Assembly: GCA_030147065.1 (NCBI GenBank)
Contig: JASLAP010000642.1
Span: forward strand, 1-7,453
Reading direction: 5' to 3'
Source: Pseudonocardia sp.
Lineage (GTDB): Bacteria > Actinomycetota > Actinomycetes > Mycobacteriales > Pseudonocardiaceae
DNA: 7,453 bases
Part shown: positions 1-7,016 of the stretch, in pieces
Position numbering within the stretch: the stretch's first letter is position 1
Layout of the letters: every line of letters begins with the position of its first letter
Notes under the pieces: generated by a model
Databases searched by the model: none
What the model saw: the letters and a program-made list of their open reading frames with translations, nothing else
What the model was told of the DNA's origin: nothing
Translations under genes and position numbers: made by a program

Positions 1-1083
1 CTGGTCGCCGTGCACTGCGGCGAGCTGGACGTGGCCCAGTCGGTGCTGGAGCGGGCGGTGCGGGTGCGGCTGGGCGGGGCCCCCGCGGCCATCCGGCACC
101 GGTTGCTGCTGGGCTGGATCGCGCTGCTGCGCGGGGCGTCGCCGGCGGCCCGGGCCGCGCTGACCGCGACGGCCGGGGCCGAGCTGGAGCCGCGCGACGA
201 GTTCCTGGCCGCGGCCCTGGAGGTGGCGCTGGCCCGGCGCACCGGCGACCTGGCCGCGCTGATGCCCGCCTGGGGGCGGGCCCGGGAGGCGATCGTCCGG
301 CACCCGGTCGACCTGTTCGTGCTCCAGCAGCTCGGCGAGCTGGCCATCGCGGCCACCCGGCTGCGCGAGGCCAGCTGGGTGCGCCCGCACCTGGACGAGG
401 CGGCCGCGCTGCTGGACCGGCTGGGCAACCCGGCGCTGTGGGCGGCGCCGCTGCACTGGTCGTCGCTGCAGGCCGCGATCCTGTCCGAGAACGCGGACGC
501 GGCGGCGCAGCACGCGACGGCGCTGGAGGCGGCGGCGGGGGGCAGCCGGTTCGCCGCGGCGATGGCCGCGGCCGCGCCGCACTGGGTGCGGTTGCTGGAC
601 TCCGAGGTGGACGCGGCGGGGGTGGAGACCGCCGCCCGCGGCCTGCACGCGGTCGGCCTCACCTGGGACGGCGGCAAGCTGGCCGGCCAGGCCGCGATCC
701 GCACCCGCGACCGCAAGGCGATGAGCGACCTGCTCGGCTGCGCCCGCGCGCTGCAGAGCAGCGCCCCGGCCGCCCGCCCGGTGGCCCCGGTCCGCCCCGA
801 TGCGCCGGCCGAGCCGGGGTCGGCGCAGGTCAGCGCGCCCGCTCCGGTCGCCGAGCCGGAGCCGGACCTCCCGGAGGGCGAGGGCCCGCTCAGCGACCGC
901 GAGCGCGAGGTGGCCGCGCTGGTGCTGGAGGGGCTGACCTACAAGCAGATCGGCGAGCAGCTGTTCATCTCGGCCAAGACCGTCGAGCACCACGTGGCCC
1001 GGATGCGCCAGCGGCTCGGGTCGGGCAGCCGCGGCGAGCTGTTCGCGCACCTGCGCCAGATCGTCGGCGCCGGCGAGGGCTGA
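1..1083 (+). CDS. LuxR-family transcriptional regulator, C-terminal part (5' end outside window)
   Basis: The frame is open from base 1 to a TGA at 1081-1083, giving about 360 visible residues. The GTG at 10 is internal, because the reading continues upstream of it. Most of the visible part is Ala/Leu/Arg-rich helical sequence resembling the TPR-like arrays of large regulators. A Pro/Ala-rich linker (about 760-880) follows, then a GerE/LuxR helix-turn-helix at about 886-1065: PLSDREREVAALVLEG, then TYKQIGEQLFIS, then recognition helix SAKTVEHHVARM. This is the layout of LAL or STAND-ATPase regulators, whose N-terminal ATPase would lie off the left edge. Mycobacterial iniBAC is activated by a large ATPase regulator, IniR, so a role in controlling the ini genes here is possible, but orthology cannot be judged without the N-terminus. 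It is codirectional with the lipoprotein gene that follows. The DNA-binding domain is secure; the target genes are inference. Confidence 0.85.
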   Translation: MVAVHCGELDVAQSVLERAVRVRLGGAPAAIRHRLLLGWIALLRGASPAARAALTATAGAELEPRDEFLAAALEVALARRTGDLAALMPAWGRAREAIVRHPVDLFVLQQLGELAIAATRLREASWVRPHLDEAAALLDRLGNPALWAAPLHWSSLQAAILSENADAAAQHATALEAAAGGSRFAAAMAAAAPHWVRLLDSEVDAAGVETAARGLHAVGLTWDGGKLAGQAAIRTRDRKAMSDLLGCARALQSSAPAARPVAPVRPDAPAEPGSAQVSAPAPVAEPEPDLPEGEGPLSDREREVAALVLEGLTYKQIGEQLFISAKTVEHHVARMRQRLGSGSRGELFAHLRQIVGAGEG

Positions 1084-1165
1084 GCGGGGCGCGGACGAGG
1101 CCGCTGATCGGGTGACACCGGCGGTTCCGGCCAACCGGACCGCCCGGTGCGCCCGTCCTCCCGGC

Positions 1166-2065
1166 ATGCGGCCCCTGATGATGGCGACCCGGCTCGCCGT
1201 ACTGCTCGTGCTGGTCGGCTGCGCTCCCGCGCTGAGCGGCGGGGATCCCCCGCTCCGGACCGGGTCGAGCGAGCCCGCCGGCCCACCCGGCCCGGCGGAG
1301 CTGATCGGCTGGTGGCGGGTCGACGGCGGGCCCGACGGGCAGCGGGTGGCGTTCGACGCGACGGCGCTCGCGATCGTGACCGACGACGGCACGCTGACCG
1401 GGACCTGGCGCGCCGATCCGGCCGGTCGTTTCGTGGCGCAGGTCGACACCGGCACCGCGGTCGGCCCGGTCCCGGAGGATCCCGCGCCGCTCCCGGCGCC
1501 GGCCGTGCCCGGTGCCGAGTGGCTGGCCGCCGCGGCCGGCTACCGCATCGAGCCCACCGGGCCGGTGCTGCTGGACCGGGCCGGCGCGCCGGTCGTCCGG
1601 CTGGTCGCCGCCCCGCCGGCCGACGGGGCCGGGGAGGTCGGGGTCGATCCGGGCCGGGCCCCCACCGCGGACGAGCGGAGCCGGTTCGCCCCGGCCGCGC
1701 CGGTGCCCGCTGAGCTGTCCCCGATCGGTCCGGCCGAGCTGCCCGGCCACTGGTTCCCGGAGGACACGCAGAGCTCGGCGTTCGTCCGCTTCGACGAGGG
1801 TGGTGGCTGGACCGGGTCGGACGGCTGCAACGGCACCGGCGGCACCTGGGTCGCCGACCCGCAGGGCGGTTTCCTGGCCACCGCGGCCTCGGTCAGCACC
1901 CTGATCGCCTGCGACGGCGTGGACGTCGCCGACGCGCTGCGGAACGCCCGCCGGGTTGCTCGCGACGGGGCGACCCTGGTCCTGCTGGACGTGGCCGGGG
2001 AGCCGGTCGGCCGGTACTACCGGGCCTCCCGCAGCGGTGCCGGTGAGGTGACCGAAGGGCCCTGA
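1166..2065 (+). CDS. Exported lipoprotein with tandem META/HslJ-like domains
   Basis: From the ATG at 1166 the product is 299 aa. The N-terminus has a short charged stretch, a hydrophobic run (LAVLLVLVGC) and a lipobox L16-V17-G18-C19, so it is probably a lipid-anchored envelope protein. A Pro/Gly/Ser-rich spacer follows. Domain 1 (about 45-150) and domain 2 (about 191-297) look like copies of one unit: ELIGWW versus ELPGHW, and GTWRADPAGRF versus GTWVADPQGGF. Domain 2 has the META/HslJ signature GSDGCNGTGGTW (C221, N222) and a second cysteine in LIAC (C249), which could form a disulfide. Domain 1 lacks the GCN and both cysteines. No clear Shine-Dalgarno precedes 1166, 1178 or 1181. A GTG at 1112 has GAGG 11 nt upstream but would put 36 residues before the lipobox Cys, so 1166 is preferred for signal-peptide shape. 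Function is unknown; META proteins are linked to envelope stress or heat-shock lipoproteins in some bacteria. It lies shortly after the LuxR gene and converges on the protease gene. Confidence 0.8.
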   Translation: MRPLMMATRLAVLLVLVGCAPALSGGDPPLRTGSSEPAGPPGPAELIGWWRVDGGPDGQRVAFDATALAIVTDDGTLTGTWRADPAGRFVAQVDTGTAVGPVPEDPAPLPAPAVPGAEWLAAAAGYRIEPTGPVLLDRAGAPVVRLVAAPPADGAGEVGVDPGRAPTADERSRFAPAAPVPAELSPIGPAELPGHWFPEDTQSSAFVRFDEGGGWTGSDGCNGTGGTWVADPQGGFLATAASVSTLIACDGVDVADALRNARRVARDGATLVLLDVAGEPVGRYYRASRSGAGEVTEGP

Positions 2066-2099
2066 CGGATCCGCCCTGCGCGGCCGGGGCAGCGAGCTG

Positions 2100-2131
2100 G
2101 TCCGGTACCGGACGGCGGCGACCGGTCGCCG
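2100..2131. terminator. Two adjacent perfect palindromes between convergent genes, probable bidirectional terminator
   Basis: In the 69-bp gap between the lipoprotein stop (2065) and the protease stop (2135) there are two perfect palindromes. One is 14 bp at 2100-2113 (GTCCGGTACCGGAC) and the other 16 bp at 2116-2131 (CGGCGACCGGTCGCCG), two bases apart. Each folds into a 5-6 bp GC stem with a 4-nt loop on either strand. The position between convergent stops fits transcription termination in both directions. No T tract follows, which is common in high-GC actinobacteria. A protein-binding role is a less likely alternative. Confidence 0.5.
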
Positions 2132-2134
2132 GCC

Positions 2135-3277
2135 TCAGCCGGTGACCAGGGTCAGGCCGTAGCTGTCGAGGACCTCGTCGATCGGCTGGAAGAACGTGAC
2201 GCCGCCGGTGCGGCAGTTGCCCGACCCGCCGGAGGTCAGCCCCTGCGCCTGGTTCCCGCTGACCACCGACCCGCCGGAGTCGCCGGGCTCGGCGCAGGCG
2301 TCGGTGCGGGTGAGACCGCGCACCACGTCGCCGCCGCCGTAGTTCACCGTGGCGTTGCCCGCCAGGACGGTGCCGCAGCGGAAGCCGGTGGTGGACCCGG
2401 AGCGGCAGACCGACGCCCCGATCGGCGCCGCGGTGGCCCCGGCGACCGGGGTGGACCCGGCGACGGTCGCGGTGGGGGTCCAGGCGGCGGTGTTCGCGAC
2501 GCTGATCGCGCCGAAGTCGTCGCCGGGGAAGTCGGTGGCCGCGACCGGGCCGATCCGCACCCCGTCGGCGCCCGCCCAGTCGCCGCCGACCTCGGTGCAG
2601 TGCCCCGCGGTGAGCACGAAGGCCGCGGCACCGGACCGGGCGCTGAACCCGATCGAGCAGCGGCCGCCGGCCGCGGCCAGGATCGCCTGCCCGCCCACCA
2701 GGTCGGCGAACAGCCGCGGCCGCTCCGCCACGACCTCGATCCGGATCGGCTCGGTCGTGGCGTCCGCAGCGGCCACGAACGCCTCGCCGGCGGCGCGGTC
2801 GGTGGTCGCGACGACCACCGCGTTGCTCCGCGGGTCGACGTACCAGCTGCCCACCTCTCCGCCCGCGGCCGACGCCGCGGCGTCCAGCTGGGCCTGGACC
2901 TCCTCGAGTTCACCGGCGCTGCGCGCGGTGACCACGGGCCGGGCGTCCGCCTCGGCGATGACCGGTGCGCCGGCCGGGTCGGCGGTGGCCACGACGAGCG
3001 CGCCGCCGGGGTCGAGCCAGGCCCCGGCGTAGGCGGTGCCCAGCTCGTCGCGGAGCCGGTGCCAGGTGCGGGCGGCCGCCTGCTCGGTGGCGAGCTGCTG
3101 CTCGACCTGCTCGGGCGGTACGCCGAGGTCCCGGGCCATGGCCGTGCGCATCGGCGCGGTCGGGGCGGACTGCGCGGACTGCTCGGACTCGGCCCCGGCG
3201 GCGGGGACGGCGCCGAGGGTGGCGCACAGCAACGCGGCTGCGGCAGCCACGGCCGCGCGGGCGACGGAACGGCTCAC
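2135..3277 (-). CDS. Secreted S1-family serine protease, streptogrisin/alpha-lytic protease type
   Basis: The product is 380 aa, an exported chymotrypsin-fold endopeptidase made as a zymogen. Residues 1-29 form a signal peptide (arginines, an Ala/Leu core, then PAAGA at the likely cleavage site). Residues about 30-190 are a pro-region; 124-180 resembles the alpha-lytic protease pro-domain (WYVDPRSNAVVVATTD). The mature enzyme probably begins near 191-196 (ADLVGGQAI). The triad is complete: His226 in LTAGHC, Asp254 in DDFGAISV, Ser334 in GDSGGSV. Six cysteines fit the three streptogrisin disulfides (207-227, 291-301, 328-355). The stretch GLTSGGSGNCRTGG followed by TFFQPI closely matches Streptomyces griseus proteases A/B, suggesting a chymotrypsin-like pocket. 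The GTG start at 3277 is chosen because CCGGAG lies 7 nt upstream and the signal peptide then starts normally. The GTG at 3340 in the same frame has no ribosome site and would add 21 unsuitable residues. It follows iniC on the same strand after a 241-bp gap, so it is probably a separate transcription unit. The family call is very secure; the physiological substrate is unknown. Confidence 0.93.
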   Translation of the reverse strand: MSRSVARAAVAAAAALLCATLGAVPAAGAESEQSAQSAPTAPMRTAMARDLGVPPEQVEQQLATEQAAARTWHRLRDELGTAYAGAWLDPGGALVVATADPAGAPVIAEADARPVVTARSAGELEEVQAQLDAAASAAGGEVGSWYVDPRSNAVVVATTDRAAGEAFVAAADATTEPIRIEVVAERPRLFADLVGGQAILAAAGGRCSIGFSARSGAAAFVLTAGHCTEVGGDWAGADGVRIGPVAATDFPGDDFGAISVANTAAWTPTATVAGSTPVAGATAAPIGASVCRSGSTTGFRCGTVLAGNATVNYGGGDVVRGLTRTDACAEPGDSGGSVVSGNQAQGLTSGGSGNCRTGGVTFFQPIDEVLDSYGLTLVTG

Positions 3278-3284
3278 GGGTGCA

Positions 3285-3290
3285 CTCCGG
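3285..3290 (-). promoter_or_regulatory. Ribosome binding site of the serine protease gene
   Basis: On the minus strand CCGGAG lies 7 nt before the GTG at 3277-3275. This decides the start: the longer frame beginning at the GTG at 3340 has no purine-rich site upstream. Confidence 0.65.
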
Positions 3291-3352
3291 GTATGGGTAC
3301 GGCGCTGCGGGGCGGCGGGGCCGTGGGGAGCGACCCGCACAAGACGTTGCCG

Positions 3353-3364
3353 TACCGGCCGGTA
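3353..3364. promoter_or_regulatory. 12-bp perfect palindrome upstream of the protease gene, candidate operator
   Basis: TACCGGCCGGTA is a perfect palindrome about 76 bp upstream of the protease start, in the 241-bp gap 3278-3518. On the minus strand TTGTGA (3375-3370) lies just upstream of it and CAACGT just downstream, 18 nt apart, a weak resemblance to -35 and -10 elements that would put the palindrome in the promoter spacer. This fits an operator position, but neither the promoter nor the binding protein is established. CG-rich palindromes also arise by chance in such DNA. Confidence 0.3.
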
Positions 3365-3450
3365 ATGTCACAAGGGGTCATCTGCACTGCTCGATTGCGC
3401 CGGTCCGCATGTGACCGGACCCTGCCCGCGCGGACGTGTGGTCGCGGTCA

Positions 3451-3468
3451 TGCCGCTGACCAGCGGCA
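3451..3468 (-). terminator. Hairpin downstream of iniC, candidate terminator
   Basis: TGCCGCTG and CAGCGGCA are inverted arms separated by 2 nt, folding as a 7-bp stem with a 4-nt loop. It lies about 50 nt past the iniC stop and well before the protease start, where the ini transcript would be expected to end. There is no T run on the minus strand, so it is a moderate candidate only. Confidence 0.35.
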
Positions 3469-3518
3469 CGTGCTGCACGGACGGCAGTGAGCCCCGCGTC
3501 CGAACGGGTGCCGGGGGA

Positions 3519-5003
3519 TCAGCGCTGCAGGGACGCGAGGATGCCCTCGCAACTGCGGACCACCAGCCGGGCCACGTCGGCCACGGCCCGGCCCGACATC
3601 GGGCTCTCCGACCGCCGCTTCCACCGGGTGGCCGCGTCCAGCGCGGCGTCGCGCAGCTCGCCCCACCCGGTCCCGGGGTCCAGGCCGAGCCGGGCCGCGG
3701 GCGAACCGCCGTCCGCGCCGAGCAGCCGCTCGGCCTCGGCCAGCACCTCGGCCGGCAGCTTGATCGCCCCGGAGCGCAGCGTGGACAGCAGCCGCAGCTC
3801 GGCGAACTCGTGCGCGCCGGCCAGGATGCGCTCCACCTCGGCGCTCAGCGCCGCGGTCGCCGGGCGCTGCTCCCGGGTCAGCACCAGGTCGACGGCCAGC
3901 AGCGCCGAGCGCGCCTTGAGCAGGTCGCGCCGCTCGGTGAACTGGGTGGACAGCACGGTGCGCAGGTCGTCGAGCCCGCTGCGCTTGACCAGCTCGGTGG
4001 CGATCGCGGTGGGGTCGGTCATCCCCTGCCGGATCAGCGTGGTGGACAGCCGGATCCCGAACAGCCCGAACCGCTCCATCAGCTTCGCCCGGGTCGCGCC
4101 GTCCGGGCCCTCGGCGTCGCCCAGGTCGAGGCGCGAGAACCGGTCGGCGGACAGCAGCATCTTCTCCAGGTCGGACCGCGGCAGCGCGGTCAGCTGGGTG
4201 AGCGCGGCGAACTCGTCCTGGCGCATGGTCCGGCCGGTCTGGGCGAGCAGCCCGGCCACCGCGACCACGGTCTGGCACAGCCCGCGGATCTTGTCGTCGG
4301 CCCGGTAGCGCCGCGCGATCCGGCGGGCCGAGGTGAGCGCGTCGAGCCGGCCGACGCCGATCTCGTCGGCCCGCGACAGCACCGCGATGGTGTTCACCGG
4401 GGTCGCCCGGGCCACCCCCTGGTCGAAGAACGACTCCAGGAACCGCACGTCGGTGGCGTGCAGGTGGCGCATCAGGTAGATGACCGCGTCGGCCTGGGTC
4501 GGCGCGTCGTCCGGGGTGAGGAACGCCCCGGCCCGGGCCGAGGTGTCCGCGGACAGCGAGGCGATGCCCGGGGTGTCGATCAGGGTCTGGGCGCGCAGGC
4601 TCTGCGACGGCCACTGCACGTCGAGCCGCTCGACCTGCTCGACCGGCAGGCCCTGCAGGTCGAAGCTCAGCGCCCCGGCGTTGCGCGAGATGGTCAGCTG
4701 GCGCGGCCCGGCGTTGCGCGGGTACAGCGTGACCCTGGGGATCGGGGCGTCCCGGTACCAGGTGACGATGCGGGTGCACTCGCCGGCGTCGGTGGGGGCG
4801 ATCTCCTCCCCGACCAGCGCGTTGAGCAGGGTGGACTTGCCCGCCTTGACCTTGCCGGCGATGGCCACCCGCAGCGGCTCGTCGAACCGGCCCAGGTTGT
4901 GCTCCAGCCAGCTGACCGCCTGCGGGCTGTCCCGGTAGGCGTCGATCGTGCGGCGCAGCAGCACCCGCACGACCGAGCCGAGCTGCGGGGCGGGCTGGGT
5001 CAT
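3519..5003 (-). CDS. iniC: IniC, dynamin-family GTPase
   Basis: The product is 494 aa, close to the approximately 493 aa of mycobacterial IniC. The GTPase domain is N-terminal: G1 P-loop GKVKAGKS (50-57), a switch I threonine near T71/T77, G3 DTPG (143-146), and a G4-like SRAD (210-213) in place of the usual T/N-K-x-D. The remaining C-terminal half is mostly helical, charged and leucine-rich, as expected for a dynamin stalk or middle region, with no convincing membrane segment. It begins inside the end of iniA: the stop TGA and start ATG overlap as ATGA at 5003-5000. The upstream bases lack a good Shine-Dalgarno, so translation is probably coupled to iniA. By analogy with paired bacterial dynamins, IniC would act with IniA at the inner face of the cytoplasmic membrane. 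The SRAD substitution may alter guanine recognition. The frame stays open far upstream through the iniA region, but that extension is a shadow of iniA and is not part of this gene. Confidence 0.9.
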   Translation of the reverse strand: MTQPAPQLGSVVRVLLRRTIDAYRDSPQAVSWLEHNLGRFDEPLRVAIAGKVKAGKSTLLNALVGEEIAPTDAGECTRIVTWYRDAPIPRVTLYPRNAGPRQLTISRNAGALSFDLQGLPVEQVERLDVQWPSQSLRAQTLIDTPGIASLSADTSARAGAFLTPDDAPTQADAVIYLMRHLHATDVRFLESFFDQGVARATPVNTIAVLSRADEIGVGRLDALTSARRIARRYRADDKIRGLCQTVVAVAGLLAQTGRTMRQDEFAALTQLTALPRSDLEKMLLSADRFSRLDLGDAEGPDGATRAKLMERFGLFGIRLSTTLIRQGMTDPTAIATELVKRSGLDDLRTVLSTQFTERRDLLKARSALLAVDLVLTREQRPATAALSAEVERILAGAHEFAELRLLSTLRSGAIKLPAEVLAEAERLLGADGGSPAARLGLDPGTGWGELRDAALDAATRWKRRSESPMSGRAVADVARLVVRSCEGILASLQR

Positions 5004-6838
5004 CGGGCCGACCCGGCGGTCACCGCCGGCTGCTTGGGCACCCCGGTGGCCAGCTTGCGGGCCTTGTCGGCCATCCCGTCGATCCGGGCGATCTCGGCCT
5101 TGAGGTCGCGGATGCGCCGCTCGCGCTGCGAGGTGTCGGTCCGCACGGCGCTCTGCGCGGCCGCCACCGACGCCGCCAGCGAGGTGCTGACCTCCTCGGC
5201 CAGCCCGCTGAAGTGGTCCCGCAGCGCGCGCTGGGTGCGTCGGAGCATGTCCCGGGAGTCCTTGCCCACCTGGAAGGTGACCTCGTCGATGTGCTTGCGC
5301 ACGGCCTGCTTGGCGTCGTTCTGGCGGCGCTGCAGCAGCCGCTTGCGCTCGTCCTTGATGGTCTTGCCGCCGAACAGCAGACCGGCCCCCAGCGACAGCG
5401 GGTTGAGCAGGCCGAAACCGGCGACCGTGGTGGCCATGCCGATCATCAGCAGGCCGCCGTAGCCGCCGCGCATGCCGGTGAACACCTTCTGCCCGACGCC
5501 GAACTTCTCCACCTCCGGCCGGGCCAGGTGCTCGACCTTGGCGGCCATCTGCTCGGACTGGTCGAACCGCAGCTGCGGCAGCGCGATGTCGGCGCCCTCG
5601 GCGAAGTGCTCGGCGACCTGGGCGGCCAGCCAGCGGGCCCGCTCGGCGGCCCAGACGAAGTTGGCCGACGCGGCCGAGGACACCTGCTGGTGGAACCAGT
5701 CGGAGAACTGCTCCCAGATGTCGGACGGGTCGGCCGCGTCGAGCAGCTCCTCGGCCTCCCGGGTGATCGTGCGGAGCCGGTCGCGCAGGTCGTAGTCGAT
5801 GTCGGACTGCAGGTCGGCGACGCCGTCGTTGAGCGTGATCTGCCAGCGCGACGACCGCTGCTTGAGCTCGTCGGCCCGGCCCTTGGCCCGCTGCAGCTCG
5901 GCGACCAGCTGGGCGGCGTGCTCGGGGTCCTCCTGCGCGGACAGCTCGGCGCGGAAGCCGGTGGCCAGCTGGTCGGCGACGGCCAGCACGTCCTGGCTGG
6001 TCGAGCGGCGGTCCAGGTCGTCGGCCCTGGCCACCACCCGCTTCACCAGGAACCGGACCAGCTCGGTGAACCCGGTCTCGGCCATCAGCTCGGCGTCCTG
6101 GGTCTTCGCCGCGTGCAGCCGCAGCACCGAGGACACCGGGAAGATCTCGGCGTCGATCCCGGCCCGGCCGAGGTGGCCCTTGTCCAGCTCCAGGATCTTG
6201 CGCCAGTGCGGGTAGAGGTCGGTCTTGGTGAGCACGCAGGCCACGTTCGGGCACAGCTTCATCGCCGAGCCCAGGAACTCCAACTCCGGGGCGGTGTACT
6301 CCTGGGCGGCGTCGGAGACCAGCAGCACCGCGTCCGCGCTGGGCAGCGCGGACATGGTGGCGGCACCGTGCGCGGAACCGAGCCCGCCGACCCCGGGGGT
6401 GTCCACCAGGACAAGGCCGCCGGCCAGCAGCTTGCGCGGCAGGCCGACCTCGGCGTGGCTGAGCCGGCTGCGGTTGCCCGGGTTGCCGGCCTCGGAGACG
6501 TGCTCGGCCAGCTTGGCCGCCGGCACCTCGGTGCGCTCGGGGGGCTCGTCGTTCAGCGGCTGGCGGAACACCGCGGCCGTGGTGGTCTCGGCGTGCTTGA
6601 CCACGGTCGGCACGGCGGTGGAGATGTCGTCGTCCACCGGGCACACCGGGGCGTTCACCAGCGCGTTCACCAGCTGGCTCTTGCCCTGCTTGAACTCGCC
6701 CACGACCAGCACCCGCACGTCCGGGTCGACCAGCCGGGCGCGCGTCGCGCGCAGCCGCTCGCCCAGGTCGGCGCGCTGGTAGGCGGTGGTCGCCTTCAGC
6801 GCCAGGTCGACCAGGTCGATCGCTGCCGGAACCGCCAC
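5000..6838 (-). CDS. iniA: IniA, dynamin-like membrane-remodelling GTPase
   Basis: The product is 612 aa (mycobacterial IniA is about 640). All core GTPase motifs are visible: G1 GEFKQGKS (47-54), switch I ISTAVPT (72-78), G3 DTPG (146-149), G4 TKTD (204-207), and PVSS (234-237) in the region following G4. Residues about 280-440 are long charged helices, the expected stalk bundle. Residues 459-491 are a Gly-rich hydrophobic stretch (GGLLMIGMATTVAGFGLL, then NPLSLGAGLLFGG), the likely membrane-inserting tip. Residues 492-600 return to charged helices. In Mycobacterium IniA is induced by cell-wall inhibitors, supports tolerance to isoniazid and ethambutol, and has been described as a membrane-fission dynamin; the same general role is inferred here. 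The GTG start at 6838 has AGGAGG 9 nt upstream. Translation ends in an ATGA overlap with iniC. Upstream is a 236-bp structured spacer after iniB. Confidence 0.93.
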   Translation of the reverse strand: MAVPAAIDLVDLALKATTAYQRADLGERLRATRARLVDPDVRVLVVGEFKQGKSQLVNALVNAPVCPVDDDISTAVPTVVKHAETTTAAVFRQPLNDEPPERTEVPAAKLAEHVSEAGNPGNRSRLSHAEVGLPRKLLAGGLVLVDTPGVGGLGSAHGAATMSALPSADAVLLVSDAAQEYTAPELEFLGSAMKLCPNVACVLTKTDLYPHWRKILELDKGHLGRAGIDAEIFPVSSVLRLHAAKTQDAELMAETGFTELVRFLVKRVVARADDLDRRSTSQDVLAVADQLATGFRAELSAQEDPEHAAQLVAELQRAKGRADELKQRSSRWQITLNDGVADLQSDIDYDLRDRLRTITREAEELLDAADPSDIWEQFSDWFHQQVSSAASANFVWAAERARWLAAQVAEHFAEGADIALPQLRFDQSEQMAAKVEHLARPEVEKFGVGQKVFTGMRGGYGGLLMIGMATTVAGFGLLNPLSLGAGLLFGGKTIKDERKRLLQRRQNDAKQAVRKHIDEVTFQVGKDSRDMLRRTQRALRDHFSGLAEEVSTSLAASVAAAQSAVRTDTSQRERRIRDLKAEIARIDGMADKARKLATGVPKQPAVTAGSAR

Positions 6839-6847
6839 GGGTCCCTA

Positions 6848-6853
6848 CCTCCT
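6848..6853 (-). promoter_or_regulatory. iniA: Strong ribosome binding site of iniA
   Basis: AGGAGG on the minus strand lies 9 nt before the GTG at 6838-6836. It directly abuts the hairpin at 6854-6870, so the site is flanked on its 5' side by stable structure. It supports the iniA start. Confidence 0.8.
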
Positions 6854-6870
6854 CGCTCCCCCGGGGAGCG
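6854..6870 (-). repeat. Hairpin abutting the iniA ribosome binding site
   Basis: CGCTCCCC and GGGGAGCG are 8-bp inverted arms with one base between (7-bp stem, 3-nt loop in RNA). On the minus-strand transcript the stem ends exactly where AGGAGG begins. This could keep the site single-stranded, or act as the 3'-most element of the folded iniB-iniA leader. The structure is read directly; the function is inference. Confidence 0.5.
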
Positions 6871-6909
6871 GTGCGCGCCCCGTCGCCGTCCCCCGCGCCC
6901 ACGACGCCG

Positions 6910-6949
6910 CGGCCCCGCCGCCGCGGGACCTCCCGTGGGGGCGGGGCCG
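6910..6949 (-). repeat. 40-nt near-perfect inverted repeat in the iniB-iniA spacer
   Basis: The outer arms CGGCCCCGCC (6910-6919) and GGCGGGGCCG (6940-6949) are perfect. In the same register the inner bases continue to pair with one G-G mismatch and one G-U, ending in CGGGA/TCCCG (6924-6928 and 6931-6935) around a 2-nt tip. The result is one long rod-like hairpin about 72 nt upstream of iniA. It shares 14 nt (6937-6950) with the right arm of the larger hairpin at 7017-7055. Confidence 0.6.
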
Positions 6950-7016
6950 ATCAGTCGCTTCCCGGCACAGTACCGCGGACGGGGGGCCCGGCCGGGCACC
7001 GGTGAGCCGGGACGGG

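Noticed and set aside
965..1750. 261-aa minus-strand frame across the LuxR C-terminus and lipoprotein gene
   Set aside because: It is antisense to a recognisable HTH and a lipoprotein signal, its product is Gly/Arg/Pro-rich without motifs, and it has no supporting ribosome site or domain.
2135..3340. Longer protease start at the GTG at 3340
   Set aside because: It has no ribosome site and adds 21 residues ahead of a normal signal peptide, whereas the GTG at 3277 has GGAG at 7-nt spacing.
3411..5462. 683-aa open frame on the plus strand, antisense to iniC and the end of iniA
   Set aside because: It lies opposite two genes with clear GTPase motifs. Its product is low-complexity Gly/Gln/Arg/Pro with no recognisable domain, typical of spurious antisense frames in very GC-rich DNA.
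3519..6902. A single 1127-aa minus-strand protein covering iniC and all of iniA
   Set aside because: The first 633 codons are the off-frame shadow of iniA and give Arg/Gly/Ala-rich nonsense. The real GTPase sequence starts at the ATG at 5003, which overlaps the iniA stop.
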